Counted from the stretch's first letter, positions 37,015 to 46,735 are shown. The stretch is DNA of 64,000 bases from Mesorhizobium sp. C432A (GCF_030323145.1 NZ_CP100470.1:5745001-5809000); one strand, 5' to 3'. Made by a program: numbers and translations. Notes: generated by a model from the sequence alone, not told the origin.

Positions 37015-37337
37015 CGAACGTGCTCCTGCAATCTGCCCGTCGACAGCCTGCCACATAAGCAGCCGCTTGACAAAGCGCTTGATGCAGCCGGCCTTTCTCT
37101 TTGTGGAGAGTCCCGCGCCGCCAAATGCAGACAACCACGATTTTTTATAATCCTATGCGATGCGCTTCACATACGAGGTCGGGCAGGCGCGCCATGAATT
37201 GCGCCATCCGAGACGCAGTTGCACCGACATTCATTAGCGCTCGTTAACTTTTGAGCGGATGGCGAATTGTGGGAATATGCAACCGTGTGCTAACGTTGGG
37301 TCACGTACGGTTTTAGAGCCGGTCGCCGGGGGTATCT
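37015..37337. other. Divergent intergenic region between clpV and tssA
   Basis: 323 bp without a gene. It must hold the promoters of both T6SS transcription units. On the minus strand a weak pair TGTGAA (37171-37166) N16 TATAAA (37149-37144) could serve clpV. A short CGCTC/GAGCG inverted repeat lies at 37238-37256. I searched for a sigma-54 -24/-12 element and did not find a convincing one. Confidence 0.5.
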
Positions 37338-38516
37338 GTGATCGATCTCGCACTCTGGCTTGCTCCGCTGGACGGTGAAAATCCGTCAGGCGAAGACTTG
37401 CGCAACGATCCGGCTTTTCATGAGCTGGAGCGGCTCACGGAGCCGCAGGTCAAGGTCGTCCATGACGGGCGCAACAAGCCAGCCGCGCAATCGACCATTC
37501 CGGTCGACTGGCCTGCCGTGCTCGGCAAGGCCGAGGAGTTGCGTTCGCATGGCCGCGACCTGCGCTTGCTTGTCATTGTCGCACGGGCGCTGGCCAATGA
37601 AGAGGGGCTGGCCGGACTGGCACAGGGCCTGACCCTGATTTCAAGGACCTTCGAGACGCATTGGGAGACGATGCATCCGGCGCTGCGGGCCAGCCCCCAA
37701 CCACGCGAGGCCGCCTTGCGCCGCCTCAACGCGCTGGCCGACCTGCAGAACGGCCAGGAAGGCCTGCTGGCGAACCTCAGGCAGATGGTCTTCTTCGCTC
37801 CTCGTCCCATCGGGCCGATCAGCGGACGCGATCTCGAACAGGGTGCGCTCGACGATCGCGTCATGCTTCAGGAAGCGGCGTCGGGATTGAATGCCACGGA
37901 GAAGGCAGCGCTGGTCAGCGCGCACGGACAGCTCCTGAACCGGGTGGGCAGCGGTTGTGCCGCCCATCAGGACCAGGCCGGTGAACAGATGACAGCGCTC
38001 ATCGCCGGGGCGCACGCAGCGATCGAGGCGCTCGACGCGGTCGATACGGCCCTGAATGCCCGTCTTGACAGCAACGGGGCTGCCGTCCCGGACCTGAAAC
38101 GATTTTTGCAGCGCGTGCTGACGACGCTGGAACGCAACACGGCGGTCGAGACCACGGAAGAGGCAGCGACGAAGGGAGCCGCCAGCCCGGCTGCTGCCGC
38201 GGCAAGCCCGGCCGCGCCGGTCAGAAACGGTCATGGAGCCGAGACGATGGCAAGCTACGCTGAGACCGGTGCGGGGCTCCCGGACAGGATTTCCTCGCGC
38301 GACGATGTGGTGAAGTGCCTAGACCTTGTGGTCGCGTTCTACGACCGCACCGAGCCGTCGAGCCCGATCCCGCATCTCGCCCGCCGGGTGCGCAGGATGG
38401 TGCACATGGATTTCGTTGAACTGATGGAAGACCTCGCCCCGTCGGGGCTCAAGGAATTCCGGCTGCTCGCCGGCGTTCCCGACGCCAAGAAGACTGCCCA
38501 GAAGGATGAAAGGTAG
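37338..38516 (+). CDS. tssA: T6SS protein TssA (ImpA)
   Basis: Cap or baseplate organiser of the T6SS, 392 aa. It has the ImpA_N domain (WLAPLDGENPSGEDLRND... at residues 8-27, then SHGRDLRLLVIVARALANEEG and FETHWETMHP). An Ala-rich linker (about 275-305) precedes the C-terminal segment EPSSPIPHLARRVRRMVHMDF followed by ELMEDL, seen in the short TssA subclass. Start is GTG 37338 with a GGGGG site upstream. First gene of the plus-strand tss operon. Confidence 0.92.
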   Translation: MIDLALWLAPLDGENPSGEDLRNDPAFHELERLTEPQVKVVHDGRNKPAAQSTIPVDWPAVLGKAEELRSHGRDLRLLVIVARALANEEGLAGLAQGLTLISRTFETHWETMHPALRASPQPREAALRRLNALADLQNGQEGLLANLRQMVFFAPRPIGPISGRDLEQGALDDRVMLQEAASGLNATEKAALVSAHGQLLNRVGSGCAAHQDQAGEQMTALIAGAHAAIEALDAVDTALNARLDSNGAAVPDLKRFLQRVLTTLERNTAVETTEEAATKGAASPAAAAASPAAPVRNGHGAETMASYAETGAGLPDRISSRDDVVKCLDLVVAFYDRTEPSSPIPHLARRVRRMVHMDFVELMEDLAPSGLKEFRLLAGVPDAKKTAQKDER

Positions 38517-38522
38517 CAACAC

Positions 38523-39059
38523 ATGCCAGCCGAAAGCAAAGCGAAGGTCATCGAGCGAAATCGCGCCCCGCGCGTGCAGATCGCCTACGATGTCGAAACC
38601 TACGGCAGCCCGACGACGATTGAACTGCCGTTCGTCATGGGCGTGATGGCCGACCTGTCGGGCGCATCGCAGACCAGGGAAGCGTCCAAGACGGTGCTCG
38701 ACCGTTCCTTTGTCGAGACCGATGCCAACCGCTTCCCCAAATTCATGGAAGCGCTGGGACCCAGGGTCAAGGCGCGGGTGAAGAACACGCTGCCGCAGGC
38801 CGAGGGACAGGAGCGCGACGAAGAACTGGCGCTCGACCTGACCTTCACCAAGATGGGCGATTTCGCCCCCGACAAGATCGCCGAACAGGTCCCGCAACTG
38901 GCCGAAATCCTCAAGATGCGGCGCCAGCTCGAGGAGCTGCTCGGCTTCATGGACGGCCGCGTCGATGCCGAAAAGCGCATCGCCCAATTGCTGAACAACC
39001 AGCCGCTGCTTGGCCAGATCGCCGCCCAGGCGCTGTCCGACGACAAGGGTGAGGAATAG
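38523..39059 (+). CDS. tssB: T6SS contractile sheath small subunit TssB
   Basis: Sheath protein of 178 aa, near the family standard. The conserved parts are RAPRVQIAYDVETYGSPTTIELPFVMGVMADLSG at the N-terminus and RDEELALDLTFTKMGDFAPDKI in the middle. A basic-acidic C-terminal tail ends with DDKGEE. It forms the sheath with TssC, encoded three bases downstream. Confidence 0.96.
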   Translation: MPAESKAKVIERNRAPRVQIAYDVETYGSPTTIELPFVMGVMADLSGASQTREASKTVLDRSFVETDANRFPKFMEALGPRVKARVKNTLPQAEGQERDEELALDLTFTKMGDFAPDKIAEQVPQLAEILKMRRQLEELLGFMDGRVDAEKRIAQLLNNQPLLGQIAAQALSDDKGEE

Positions 39060-39062
39060 ATC

Positions 39063-40568
39063 ATGGCCGAACAGCAAAAGACCGCAGCATCCGTCGCCGA
39101 GGCCGAGGCCGTCGATCTCGGTGAATTCAGCCAGCTCTTGGAGAAGGACTTCAAGGTCAAGAAGGACGACAGCGAGAAGCTGCAGCAGCTGGTGCGCAAC
39201 CTGGCTCTGGCGGCGCAGTCGCGCTCCGAGACGACGACGATCTCGTCCAACTCGATCAAGTCGATCAAGTCGTTGATCGCCGGTATCGACAAGATGCTGA
39301 CGACCCAGGTCAACGAAATCCTGCACGCGCCGGAAGTGCGGCAGATGGAAGGCACCTGGCGCGGCCTCTGGTACCTCATCAACAACACCGAGACGGATCA
39401 GAAGCTGAAGATCCGGGTGATGAACATTTCCAAGGAGCAGCTGGCCGATACGCTCGAAGACTATGAAGGCCAGATGTGGGACCAGAGCCCGATCTTCAAG
39501 AAAGTCTACACCGACGAGTATTCGATGCTCGGCGGCGAACCGATCGGCTGCGTCATCGGCGCCTACGAGTTCTCCAACCACCCGCGCGACGTCGGCCTGT
39601 TGCGCAACATCTCCGGCATCTGCGCCTCGGCGCACACGCCGTTCATCGCCGCCGCCTCGCCACGGCTGTTCCGCATGGACAGCTGGCAGGAACTGCCCAA
39701 CCCGCAGGACCTGCAGCAGATCGTCTCCAACCCGGCCTACGCCTCGTGGCAATCGCTGCGCGAGAGCGAGGATGCGCGCTATATCGGGCTGACCATGCCG
39801 CGCGTGCTGGCGCGGCTGCCCTACGGCTCCGAGACCGTGCCGGTCAAGGGCTTCTCCTTCGAGGAGGAAGTGCAGGGCGACCACAACAAATATGTCTGGA
39901 TGAACGCTGCCTTCCCGATGGGCGTCAACATCAACCGCAGCCACAAGCTCTATGGCTGGGGCACCCAGATCCGCGGCGTCGAAAATGGCGGCACGGTGCT
40001 TAACCTGCCGGTGCACTCGTTCCCGACCGATGACGGCTCGATCGCGATGAAATGCCCGACGGAAGTCGCCATCGACGACCGGCGCGAGGCGGAACTGGCC
40101 AAGCTCGGGCTGATGCCGATCCTGCACCGCAAGAACACCGATCTCGCGGCCTTCATCGGCGCCCACTCGCTGCAGGATGACGAGACGCGGGCGGGCCGCC
40201 TGGTCGACCCCGACGCCCAGTCCAACGAGCGGCTCTCTGCCAACCTGCCCTACCTGTTCCCGGTCTCGCGCTTTGCCCACTACCTCAAGGCGATTGCGCG
40301 CGACAAGGTCGGCTCGTTCAAGGAACGCACCGACATGCAGATCTGGTTGACCGAGTGGATCAACCGGTACGTGCTGGCCAACCCGGCCTTCGCCGACGAC
40401 AAGGCACGCGCCAAGCGTCCGCTTGCCGCCGCCGAGGTGCAGGTCGACAGCGTGGAGGGCCGGCCGGGCTACTACAACGCCCGCTTCTATCTGCGCCCGC
40501 ACTACCAACTGGAGGGCATCAACGCCTCGCTCAGGCTGGTGTCGGAATTGCCGTCCGTGAAGACCTGA
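39063..40568 (+). CDS. tssC: T6SS contractile sheath large subunit TssC
   Basis: Sheath protein of 501 aa. Family segments include ISSNSIKSIKSLIAGIDKMLT, VRQMEGTWRGLWYLINNTETD, FSNHPRDVGLLRNISGICASAHTPFIAAASP, and the C-terminal GRPGYYNARFYLRPHYQLEG. TssB and TssC assemble into the contractile tube that ClpV disassembles. It lies three bases after tssB. Only one tssC copy is seen here. Confidence 0.96.
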   Translation: MAEQQKTAASVAEAEAVDLGEFSQLLEKDFKVKKDDSEKLQQLVRNLALAAQSRSETTTISSNSIKSIKSLIAGIDKMLTTQVNEILHAPEVRQMEGTWRGLWYLINNTETDQKLKIRVMNISKEQLADTLEDYEGQMWDQSPIFKKVYTDEYSMLGGEPIGCVIGAYEFSNHPRDVGLLRNISGICASAHTPFIAAASPRLFRMDSWQELPNPQDLQQIVSNPAYASWQSLRESEDARYIGLTMPRVLARLPYGSETVPVKGFSFEEEVQGDHNKYVWMNAAFPMGVNINRSHKLYGWGTQIRGVENGGTVLNLPVHSFPTDDGSIAMKCPTEVAIDDRREAELAKLGLMPILHRKNTDLAAFIGAHSLQDDETRAGRLVDPDAQSNERLSANLPYLFPVSRFAHYLKAIARDKVGSFKERTDMQIWLTEWINRYVLANPAFADDKARAKRPLAAAEVQVDSVEGRPGYYNARFYLRPHYQLEGINASLRLVSELPSVKT

Positions 40569-40611
40569 TTGCAGCAACCAAACCTTTGTTTGAAAGCGGT
40601 GGAGAACGAAA

Positions 40612-41070
40612 ATGCCCACAATGAAGATCGATGGTTTTCTGAAAGTTCCGGATATCAAGGGGCCCAGCACGCGCGACGGCCATGACGACGAGATCGAAAT
40701 CCATGGCGTCGATTACAAGATGGTCGCGCCCTACGACCCCAATTCCCTCTCGCGCCGAGGCCGCGTGTCGATGGGCATGATCAAGTTCACCAAGCACTAC
40801 GACAAGGCCTCACCCTATCTGGCCAAGGCCCTGTTCGAAAACAAGGCGCTGGACGAGGTCAAATTCTCCGCTCGGCGGACCATCGACGGCGAGAGCAAGG
40901 ACTATCTGGTCGTTACCCTGACCGACGCCTCGATCATGGAATACGACATGTCGCAGGCCGATGATGAAGCCGACCTGATCCAGGAGGAAGTCTCCTTCGC
41001 CTACAAGAAGATCAAGTTCGTCTATGACGACAATGACGAAGCCGAAATGGATGTCTATGTCGGCAAGTGA
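40612..41070 (+). CDS. hcp: T6SS inner-tube protein Hcp
   Basis: Forms hexameric rings stacked into the inner tube that is fired through the sheath; 152 aa. Features are a start with KIDGFLKVPDIKGPSTRDGH, the beta-barrel residues EIEIHGVDYKM and a C-terminal YKKIKFVYDDNDEAEMDVYVG. The GGAGAACGAAA leader gives a good ribosome site, in keeping with the high Hcp levels usually needed. It sits between tssC and tssE, which is common in rhizobial and Agrobacterium clusters. Confidence 0.94.
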   Translation: MPTMKIDGFLKVPDIKGPSTRDGHDDEIEIHGVDYKMVAPYDPNSLSRRGRVSMGMIKFTKHYDKASPYLAKALFENKALDEVKFSARRTIDGESKDYLVVTLTDASIMEYDMSQADDEADLIQEEVSFAYKKIKFVYDDNDEAEMDVYVGK

Positions 41071-41812
41071 GGGGCGAGCAAAGCGCCCTGCCGCCGACAA
41101 GGTACAGGCGGGCGGTTCACGGGCCAAGCGCGAGGCGGTACAGCCTTCGCTGTGGGACCGCCTCGTCAACGATCTGCCGGGCGTGAGCTCGGAGATAGAC
41201 GGGCTCAGGCAGGCTCTGCAGGAGGAGCTTGGCGCAGAGCGCCTGGACGAGCTGCTGGCAGACGGACCGAGGCGCATCGACGCCGATGACGCATTGAACC
41301 CCGATCAGAAGCGCCGGCTGCACCGGCTGGCGTTTCAGAACCGGCACCGTGGCGAGCTTGAAAGCCGAGGCATCGTGGTGTCGCCCGATGTGCTGCGCGA
41401 GGCCGTGCGGCGCGACATCGAGGCGCTGTTCAACACCGAGCGTTTCGAATCCGCGCCGCTGCTATCCGATCTCGAGGCCGAGCAGATGACCGACAGTCCG
41501 ACATCGCTGGCCGACTTTCCGGAGGTGCGCCGCAGCGTTGTCAATTATGGCGTGCCGTCCTTCTCCGGCCGGTCGTCGCGCGACTTCGATCGCGATGTTC
41601 TGGCTCGCGAGATCCGCGCCGTGCTCGCCGCATTCGAGCCGCGGCTGAAGGAGAGCGCGACGAAAGTCACGGTCAACCTCGGCGACAAGACCGGCCTGAA
41701 GATCGAGATCGACGCCGTGCTGATCATGACGCCGACGCCCGAGCGCATGCGCCTGCGCACGACGATCAATCTCGACAACGGACTGGCGCGCACCGAGTTC
41801 AGGGAAGCCTGA
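41051..41812 (+). CDS. tssE: T6SS baseplate protein TssE (gp25-like)
   Basis: Baseplate wedge component, 253 aa from ATG 41051 (or 41057), overlapping the hcp end by about 20 bases in another frame. The conserved gp25 domain covers the C-terminal half: RRDIEALFNTERFESAPLL followed by SVVNYGVPSFSG and an ending EIDAVLIM. An N-terminal piece QPSLWDRLVNDLPG is also typical. A segment of some 70 residues between them makes the protein longer than most TssE (about 150-180 aa). Confidence 0.9.
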   Translation: MSMSASEGRAKRPAADKVQAGGSRAKREAVQPSLWDRLVNDLPGVSSEIDGLRQALQEELGAERLDELLADGPRRIDADDALNPDQKRRLHRLAFQNRHRGELESRGIVVSPDVLREAVRRDIEALFNTERFESAPLLSDLEAEQMTDSPTSLADFPEVRRSVVNYGVPSFSGRSSRDFDRDVLAREIRAVLAAFEPRLKESATKVTVNLGDKTGLKIEIDAVLIMTPTPERMRLRTTINLDNGLARTEFREA

Positions 41813-41815
41813 GAG

Positions 41816-43690
41816 ATGGACCGGGTCTTCGTAGAATATTACGAGGAGGAACTGTCCCACATACGCGGGCTGGCGGCGGAGTTCGCCGACATGCATCCGG
41901 CGGTTGCCCGCAATTTGTCGCTGGATACGGTGCCGTGTCCCGACCCCTATGTCGAGCGGCTGCTCGACGGCGTCGCCTTCCTCGCCGCGCGCACGCGCCT
42001 GAAGGTGGATGCCGAGCGCTCGCGGTTTTCGCGCAGCATCCTCGACGTGCTTTATCCCGATCTCGTCACGCCGGCGCCGGCAACCGCCATGGTGGTGCTG
42101 AAGCCCGGCCAGCAGGTGCAGACAATGCTTGCCGGCCATGTCGTCAAGCGCGGCACGCGGCTGGTCTCCAGCTTGCAGGCCGGCCTGTCGACGCGCTGCA
42201 CCTTCACCACCGCGCAGGACATGACGCTGTTTCCGATCGCGATCAGTTCGGTCGGCTATTTCCAGGACCGCAGCGCGCTTGCCGCCGCCGGTATTGGCCC
42301 GATCAGCGGCAAGGGTGGCGAAGCGGCACTTCGCATCACGCTTGCCCGGACCGGAAAGGGCAAGCTCGACGAACTGGCGCTCGACCGGCTCGACTTCTAT
42401 TTCGCCAACCGCACCAAGGCGCCGCTGATCTTCGACGCCATCTTCGGCGTCTGCTCCGGTGTCGGCGCACGACCGGAAGGCAAGACCAATCCATTGTCGC
42501 CGCTACCGGCGCCGGAGATGGTGGGCATCGCAGATGCCGAAGCGCTGATGCCGCGCACGCGGCCGACCTTCGAAGGCTACCGCCTGCTACGCGAATATTT
42601 CATGATGCCCGAGCGCTTCCATTATGCGCGCGTCACCGGCTTGCTGCCGGTCGTGCGTAAATGCCAGGCCGGGCTCGAAATCGTCTTTTTGTTCAGGCGT
42701 CCCGTGCCCGAGCTCGCCGACCTGACGCCGGCGGATTTTGATCTGTTCGCGACGCCGATCATCAATCTCTTCGAGCGCGAGTGCAACATCGTCGAGCTCG
42801 ACCAGCGCAAGACGCGGCAGGTGCTGCATGCCGACCGCACGCGGGCGCGCGACTTTGAAATCTACCGCGTCATCCGCGTCGAAGACGCCGATGCCGAGGG
42901 ACCCGACGCGGAGATACCGGAACTCTTCAGCCTTGGGCAAAATCGCGGCAGCGGCTGGGTCTATTCGACGGAGCGGCGGCCGCGCCGGCCGACCGAGGAC
43001 GAGCGGCGCCAGGGCGTGACGCGGACCTCCTATGCCGGCGACGACGTCTTCCTGGCGATCTCGCGCCCGGTCCACAGCCAGGCCAACAGGCCGCTCAAGC
43101 GCGTCGATATCATGGCGCTTTGCACCAATCGCGACCTGGCCATCCTCGACGACACGCCGACCCTGACGCTGGAAGCCGGCGACCCTGTGGAGACGGTCCG
43201 GCTGCTCGGCGCATTGCGTTCGCCGCAGCCGGCGATCCCGGCAGCGCTGCCGCACGGCGCCGACGGCGAGTCGCGCGCCGACGACCTGGCCTGGCGGCTG
43301 GTGTCACAGCTGGCGCTCAACTTCCTCAGTCTGGCCAAGGAAGGCCGCGGCGTCGATCCGCTGCACGCGCTGCTCGATCTCTATGCCGAGCGCGGCGACC
43401 CCGGGCTCGCCCGCAATGTGCGCTCGATCGTGCGCATCGACTCGCGCGCGGTGATCGAAAGGCTGGCGATCGAAGGGCCGATGTGCTTCGGCCGCGGCAC
43501 GGAAGTGACGCTGCATGTCGACCAGTCGGTGCTGGCGGGACAGAGCACTCTGCTGCTGTCGGGCCTGCTGTCGCGGCTGTTTGCCCGCCATGCCGGCATT
43601 AACGGGTTCGTGCGCACGCGCACGCGGTTGCTCCAGAAACAGGAGGATGTGCCATGGCCGATGACGCCCGGCAATCGCTACCTGATCTAG
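41816..43690 (+). CDS. tssF: T6SS baseplate protein TssF
   Basis: Baseplate wedge subunit of 624 aa. The N-terminus (VEYYEEELSHIRGLAAEFAD, then HPAVARNLSL followed by DPYVERLLDGVAFLAARTRLK) is diagnostic of TssF/VasA. It binds TssG and TssK in a 2:1 wedge with TssG. It overlaps tssG by 37 bases, indicating coupling. Confidence 0.95.
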   Translation: MDRVFVEYYEEELSHIRGLAAEFADMHPAVARNLSLDTVPCPDPYVERLLDGVAFLAARTRLKVDAERSRFSRSILDVLYPDLVTPAPATAMVVLKPGQQVQTMLAGHVVKRGTRLVSSLQAGLSTRCTFTTAQDMTLFPIAISSVGYFQDRSALAAAGIGPISGKGGEAALRITLARTGKGKLDELALDRLDFYFANRTKAPLIFDAIFGVCSGVGARPEGKTNPLSPLPAPEMVGIADAEALMPRTRPTFEGYRLLREYFMMPERFHYARVTGLLPVVRKCQAGLEIVFLFRRPVPELADLTPADFDLFATPIINLFERECNIVELDQRKTRQVLHADRTRARDFEIYRVIRVEDADAEGPDAEIPELFSLGQNRGSGWVYSTERRPRRPTEDERRQGVTRTSYAGDDVFLAISRPVHSQANRPLKRVDIMALCTNRDLAILDDTPTLTLEAGDPVETVRLLGALRSPQPAIPAALPHGADGESRADDLAWRLVSQLALNFLSLAKEGRGVDPLHALLDLYAERGDPGLARNVRSIVRIDSRAVIERLAIEGPMCFGRGTEVTLHVDQSVLAGQSTLLLSGLLSRLFARHAGINGFVRTRTRLLQKQEDVPWPMTPGNRYLI

Positions 43691-44697
43691 AGCGAGCCGC
43701 AACCCTGTCCGAGAGTTTCGACTTTTTCGAACTGCTGCGCCGGCTCGAACGGCAAGGCGGCCTGTTCGGCCATTCCGGCCGGCCGGACCGCGAGCCGGCA
43801 AGGCTCGGCCAGAATGTGCGGCTGTCCTTCGCAGTGCAGGACGTGGTGGATTTCCGCGAGCCGACGGACAAGTCGCCGGCACGCGTCACGGTCAACAATC
43901 TCGGCCTGCTCGGACCCGAAGGGCCGATGCCACTGCATCTGACGCGCTGGGTGCTCGATCGCCTGTCGCAACGCTGGTATGCCGGCGCCGAGGCGCGGCA
44001 GACGAGCGACACGACCTTCGTCGATTTTGTCAATATCCTGCAGCACAGGATGATCGCGCTCTACTATCGGGCCTGGGCGGATGCGCATCCGGCTGTGCAG
44101 GTCGAACGCGGTGTCGGGGGCCGCGTCCGTTCCATGCTGGAAGCGATGGCCGGCATCGGGCTGCCGGGCACGCAGGATGCCGAACTCGATACAGTAAAAC
44201 TTCGCCAGGCCGCCTCGCTCGCTGCCCAAGTCGACGGCCCCGAGCGACTGACGCTGTTCCTGGCCGAAGCCTTCAAAGTGCCGGTGGTGCTGAAGGAGTT
44301 CGTCGCGGCCTGGATGACCATCCCCAAGGCGCTGCAGACGCGGCTTGCCGGCAGCTATGCCACGCTCGGCCGCAGCGCCACCATCGGCCCGCGCAGCTTC
44401 AGCCGGCAGAGCCGCATCGAGCTGCGCATCGGCGCGCTCAGCTATATCGATTACAAGGCCTTCCTGCCGGGCGGTGAGCGGCTGAAGCTGTTGAAGCAGG
44501 CGGTGCGCGACCTGATCGGCGAGACCATCGATGTCGATCTCAGGATCGTGCTTGCGGCAAAGGCAGTGCCGCCGGCGAAGCTCGGCACCGTCCAGCTTGC
44601 CCGCACCACCTGGCTGGCGCGACCGGTCGAAAAGGGGGACGCCGACGACATGCGGTTGCGGACCATCGTCGGCTGGCGGGAAGAGGTGGCGGCATGA
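43654..44697 (+). CDS. tssG: T6SS baseplate protein TssG
   Basis: Baseplate subunit of 347 aa. Typical parts are SFDFFELLRRLERQGG, VNNLGLLGPEGPMPLHLTRWV, and FVDFVNILQHRMIALYYRAWADAHP. AGGAGG lies eight bases before the ATG, inside tssF. Its stop overlaps tagH by ATGA. Confidence 0.95.
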   Translation: MADDARQSLPDLERAATLSESFDFFELLRRLERQGGLFGHSGRPDREPARLGQNVRLSFAVQDVVDFREPTDKSPARVTVNNLGLLGPEGPMPLHLTRWVLDRLSQRWYAGAEARQTSDTTFVDFVNILQHRMIALYYRAWADAHPAVQVERGVGGRVRSMLEAMAGIGLPGTQDAELDTVKLRQAASLAAQVDGPERLTLFLAEAFKVPVVLKEFVAAWMTIPKALQTRLAGSYATLGRSATIGPRSFSRQSRIELRIGALSYIDYKAFLPGGERLKLLKQAVRDLIGETIDVDLRIVLAAKAVPPAKLGTVQLARTTWLARPVEKGDADDMRLRTIVGWREEVAA

Positions 44698-46178
44698 GCC
44701 TGCTTCTGACTCTCGAACAGGGACCACGCGCGCAAGCCACGCGGCAGGCGCGGCTGGACGAGGGCGAGCTGGTAATCGGCCGCAGCGCCGACGCCGACTG
44801 GCAGATCAACGATCCCGACATGTTCGTCTCGCGCGCCCACTGCAAGATCACCAGCAAGCAGGGCGGCTATTTCGTCACCGATACCTCCAGCAGTGGGTTG
44901 TTCATCGACGATGCCGCCAGCCCGCTCGGCGCGGGAAATACCGCGCGCCTGCAAAGCGGCATGCGACTGCGACTGGGCGACTATGTGGTGTGGGTCGATT
45001 TGCAGACGGCGAAGACCGAGGCGCCGGCCTCCAGGCCTTCAGCGCCTGCCAGTAAGCCGGCGGCGTCGCGGGCGCCGGTCAGCCTCGGCGGCGACGATTT
45101 CTTTTCGTCCACCACGGAAGAAGAGCCGGGACGGCCACGCCCTGCCAACCTGCCCGATCCGTTCGAAAAGCCGGTGCCCGGCGCATTCGCGCGTGCGCGG
45201 TCCGATGAACGCAGCTCGCAGGCGTTCGACGATCCGTTCAGCCTCGACCCTGTGGCAACGCCGGTGGCCGAGCCCACTGACAGAAACGGCGCCAAGCCAT
45301 CGTTCGACGATCCCTTCGGCCTCGACTCCGCGCCGCTGTCGAGAGAGCCGAGCAGATCCAATCCTGAGAAGCTGCCGGCCTACGATGACGGGTTTGGTTT
45401 CGGCCCTGCCGGGTCCACCAGCCTCGACGCCGGCGTGACGGATGGCGGTGCAACCGATGCGCCCTCGCCTGCCCCCTCTGCAGCGCCCTGGGATCTGCCA
45501 GTCCGCGCGGTCGAGCCATCGCCACCGCAGCCACCGCCTCCCCCGTCTCCACCGCCACCACGCGCTCCTGTCCGCCAATCCGCGGCGCGGCCGTCAGCCG
45601 GACCGTCGGACGCGGAATTGCGCGCCGCTTTCCTGCGCGGCATGGGCATGGACGAGGCCGATTTTCCCGGCGGCGATCCGGTGGCCGACATGGAAAAATT
45701 CGGCCGCGAATACCGGCTGATGATGGAAGGCCTGATGCAGCTTTTGCGCAAGCGCGCCGAAGAGAAGGGCAATGCCCGCGTCGCTCAAACCGTGGTTGGC
45801 GCGTCCGAGGTCAACCCGCTCAAATTCCTGCCTTCGGTCGACGATGCTCTGGTGACCATGCTGGCCGAGCGCAGCCCCGGTTTCCTCGGCGCCGAAGCGG
45901 CGATCAAGGACGCGGTGCGCGATCTGGCGCAGCACCACGTTCGTGCCTGGCGCGGCGTGCAAGGCGCGCTCAAGCGCATGATCGACCGCTTCGATCCGGC
46001 GGCGATCGAGCAGGAATTGAAGTCGAGTTCGGCGATCGGCAATCTGCTGACCGGCGGGCGCGGCGCCAAGCTCTGGGAATTGTACCAGAAACGCCACCGT
46101 GAAATCGCTCACAGCGCCGAGACGCGTTTTCTGGGCGAGATCGGCGCTGATTTTCGTGATGCATATGAGGAGGACTGA
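44694..46178 (+). CDS. tagH: T6SS FHA-domain protein TagH (Fha)
   Basis: Phosphothreonine-reading T6SS regulator/scaffold, 494 aa. The FHA domain is at residues 20-105 (LVIGRSADADWQI, SRAHCKI, SSSGLFIDD). The linker (about 110-310) is disordered and Pro-rich, with a PPPPPSPPPP run. It includes repeated FDDPFSLDP and FDDPFGLDS motifs similar to the TssL N-terminus. The C-terminal TagH domain (about 310-494) has NPLKFLPSVDDALVTML and AIKDAVRDLAQHHVRAWRGVQ. In other bacteria Fha binds PpkA-phosphorylated TssL; no ppkA or pppA gene is in this window. Confidence 0.92.
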   Translation: MSLLLTLEQGPRAQATRQARLDEGELVIGRSADADWQINDPDMFVSRAHCKITSKQGGYFVTDTSSSGLFIDDAASPLGAGNTARLQSGMRLRLGDYVVWVDLQTAKTEAPASRPSAPASKPAASRAPVSLGGDDFFSSTTEEEPGRPRPANLPDPFEKPVPGAFARARSDERSSQAFDDPFSLDPVATPVAEPTDRNGAKPSFDDPFGLDSAPLSREPSRSNPEKLPAYDDGFGFGPAGSTSLDAGVTDGGATDAPSPAPSAAPWDLPVRAVEPSPPQPPPPPSPPPPRAPVRQSAARPSAGPSDAELRAAFLRGMGMDEADFPGGDPVADMEKFGREYRLMMEGLMQLLRKRAEEKGNARVAQTVVGASEVNPLKFLPSVDDALVTMLAERSPGFLGAEAAIKDAVRDLAQHHVRAWRGVQGALKRMIDRFDPAAIEQELKSSSAIGNLLTGGRGAKLWELYQKRHREIAHSAETRFLGEIGADFRDAYEED

Positions 46179-46181
46179 GAC

Positions 46182-46634
46182 ATGATCGACAGACGCCAAT
46201 TTATCCTTGCCATCGGGGCGACGGGACTGCTGACGGCTTGTCAGAGCGGCCCGCCCAAACCATCCGTCATCACAGTGAATCTTGCCGGCGGCGCCGGAAT
46301 GAACCCGGGACCGGGCGGCGGCGACAGGCCGGTGACGGTGATGATCTTGCGGCTGAAAAGCACCGGCGCCTTCAATTCGGCCGACTATTTCGCCCTGCAG
46401 GGCGGTGCCGGCTCCGCACTTGGCGGCGATCTCATCGGCTCCGACACGATTTCCGTCGGACCCGGCAAGACCGCATCGAAGACCATCACGGTCGAGCCGG
46501 AAGTGGCAGCACTCGGCTTCGTCGCGCTGATCAGGGAACCCGGCGGGCGCAACTGGCGTACGACCAAATCGGTTTCGCCGGGATCGAAGTTCACCGTCAA
46601 TGTGAAGCTCGGCAGCGGCGGCATTTCCGCCTAA
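46182..46634 (+). CDS. tssJ: T6SS outer-membrane lipoprotein TssJ
   Basis: Anchors the TssM-TssL membrane complex to the outer membrane; 150 aa. The signal MIDRRQFILAIGATGLLTAC ends in a lipobox LTAC, with the modified Cys at residue 20. The mature domain is beta-rich and ends in KFTVNVKLGSGGISA. It follows tagH by three bases. A palindromic repeat starts in its stop codon. Confidence 0.88.
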   Translation: MIDRRQFILAIGATGLLTACQSGPPKPSVITVNLAGGAGMNPGPGGGDRPVTVMILRLKSTGAFNSADYFALQGGAGSALGGDLIGSDTISVGPGKTASKTITVEPEVAALGFVALIREPGGRNWRTTKSVSPGSKFTVNVKLGSGGISA

Positions 46635-46735
46635 AGCGCGTCGCGTTTGAACGCGATCCAGGCGACGCGCTTTAGGTCTTTGTTTTTATGCATGTCGTTC
46701 TCTCAAAACCGTGACCACTTTTGAGCGACATGCAT
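46633..46735. repeat. Two-hairpin intergenic palindromic repeat
   Basis: First hairpin: arms 46633-46644 and 46662-46673 (AAAGCGCGTCGC/GCGACGCGCTTT). Second: ATGCATGTCG (46688-46697) with CGACATGCAT (46726-46735), plus an inner CTCAAAA/TTTTGAG pair. It overlaps the tssJ stop and fills most of the 160-bp gap before tssK. The composition is typical of a dispersed mesorhizobial repeat, from memory. It could attenuate tssK-M expression. Confidence 0.75.

Noticed and set aside
38319..40670. 783-codon open frame on the minus strand across tssA-tssB-tssC-hcp
   Set aside because: It is a shadow of four well-recognised T6SS genes and has biased composition with no domain signature.
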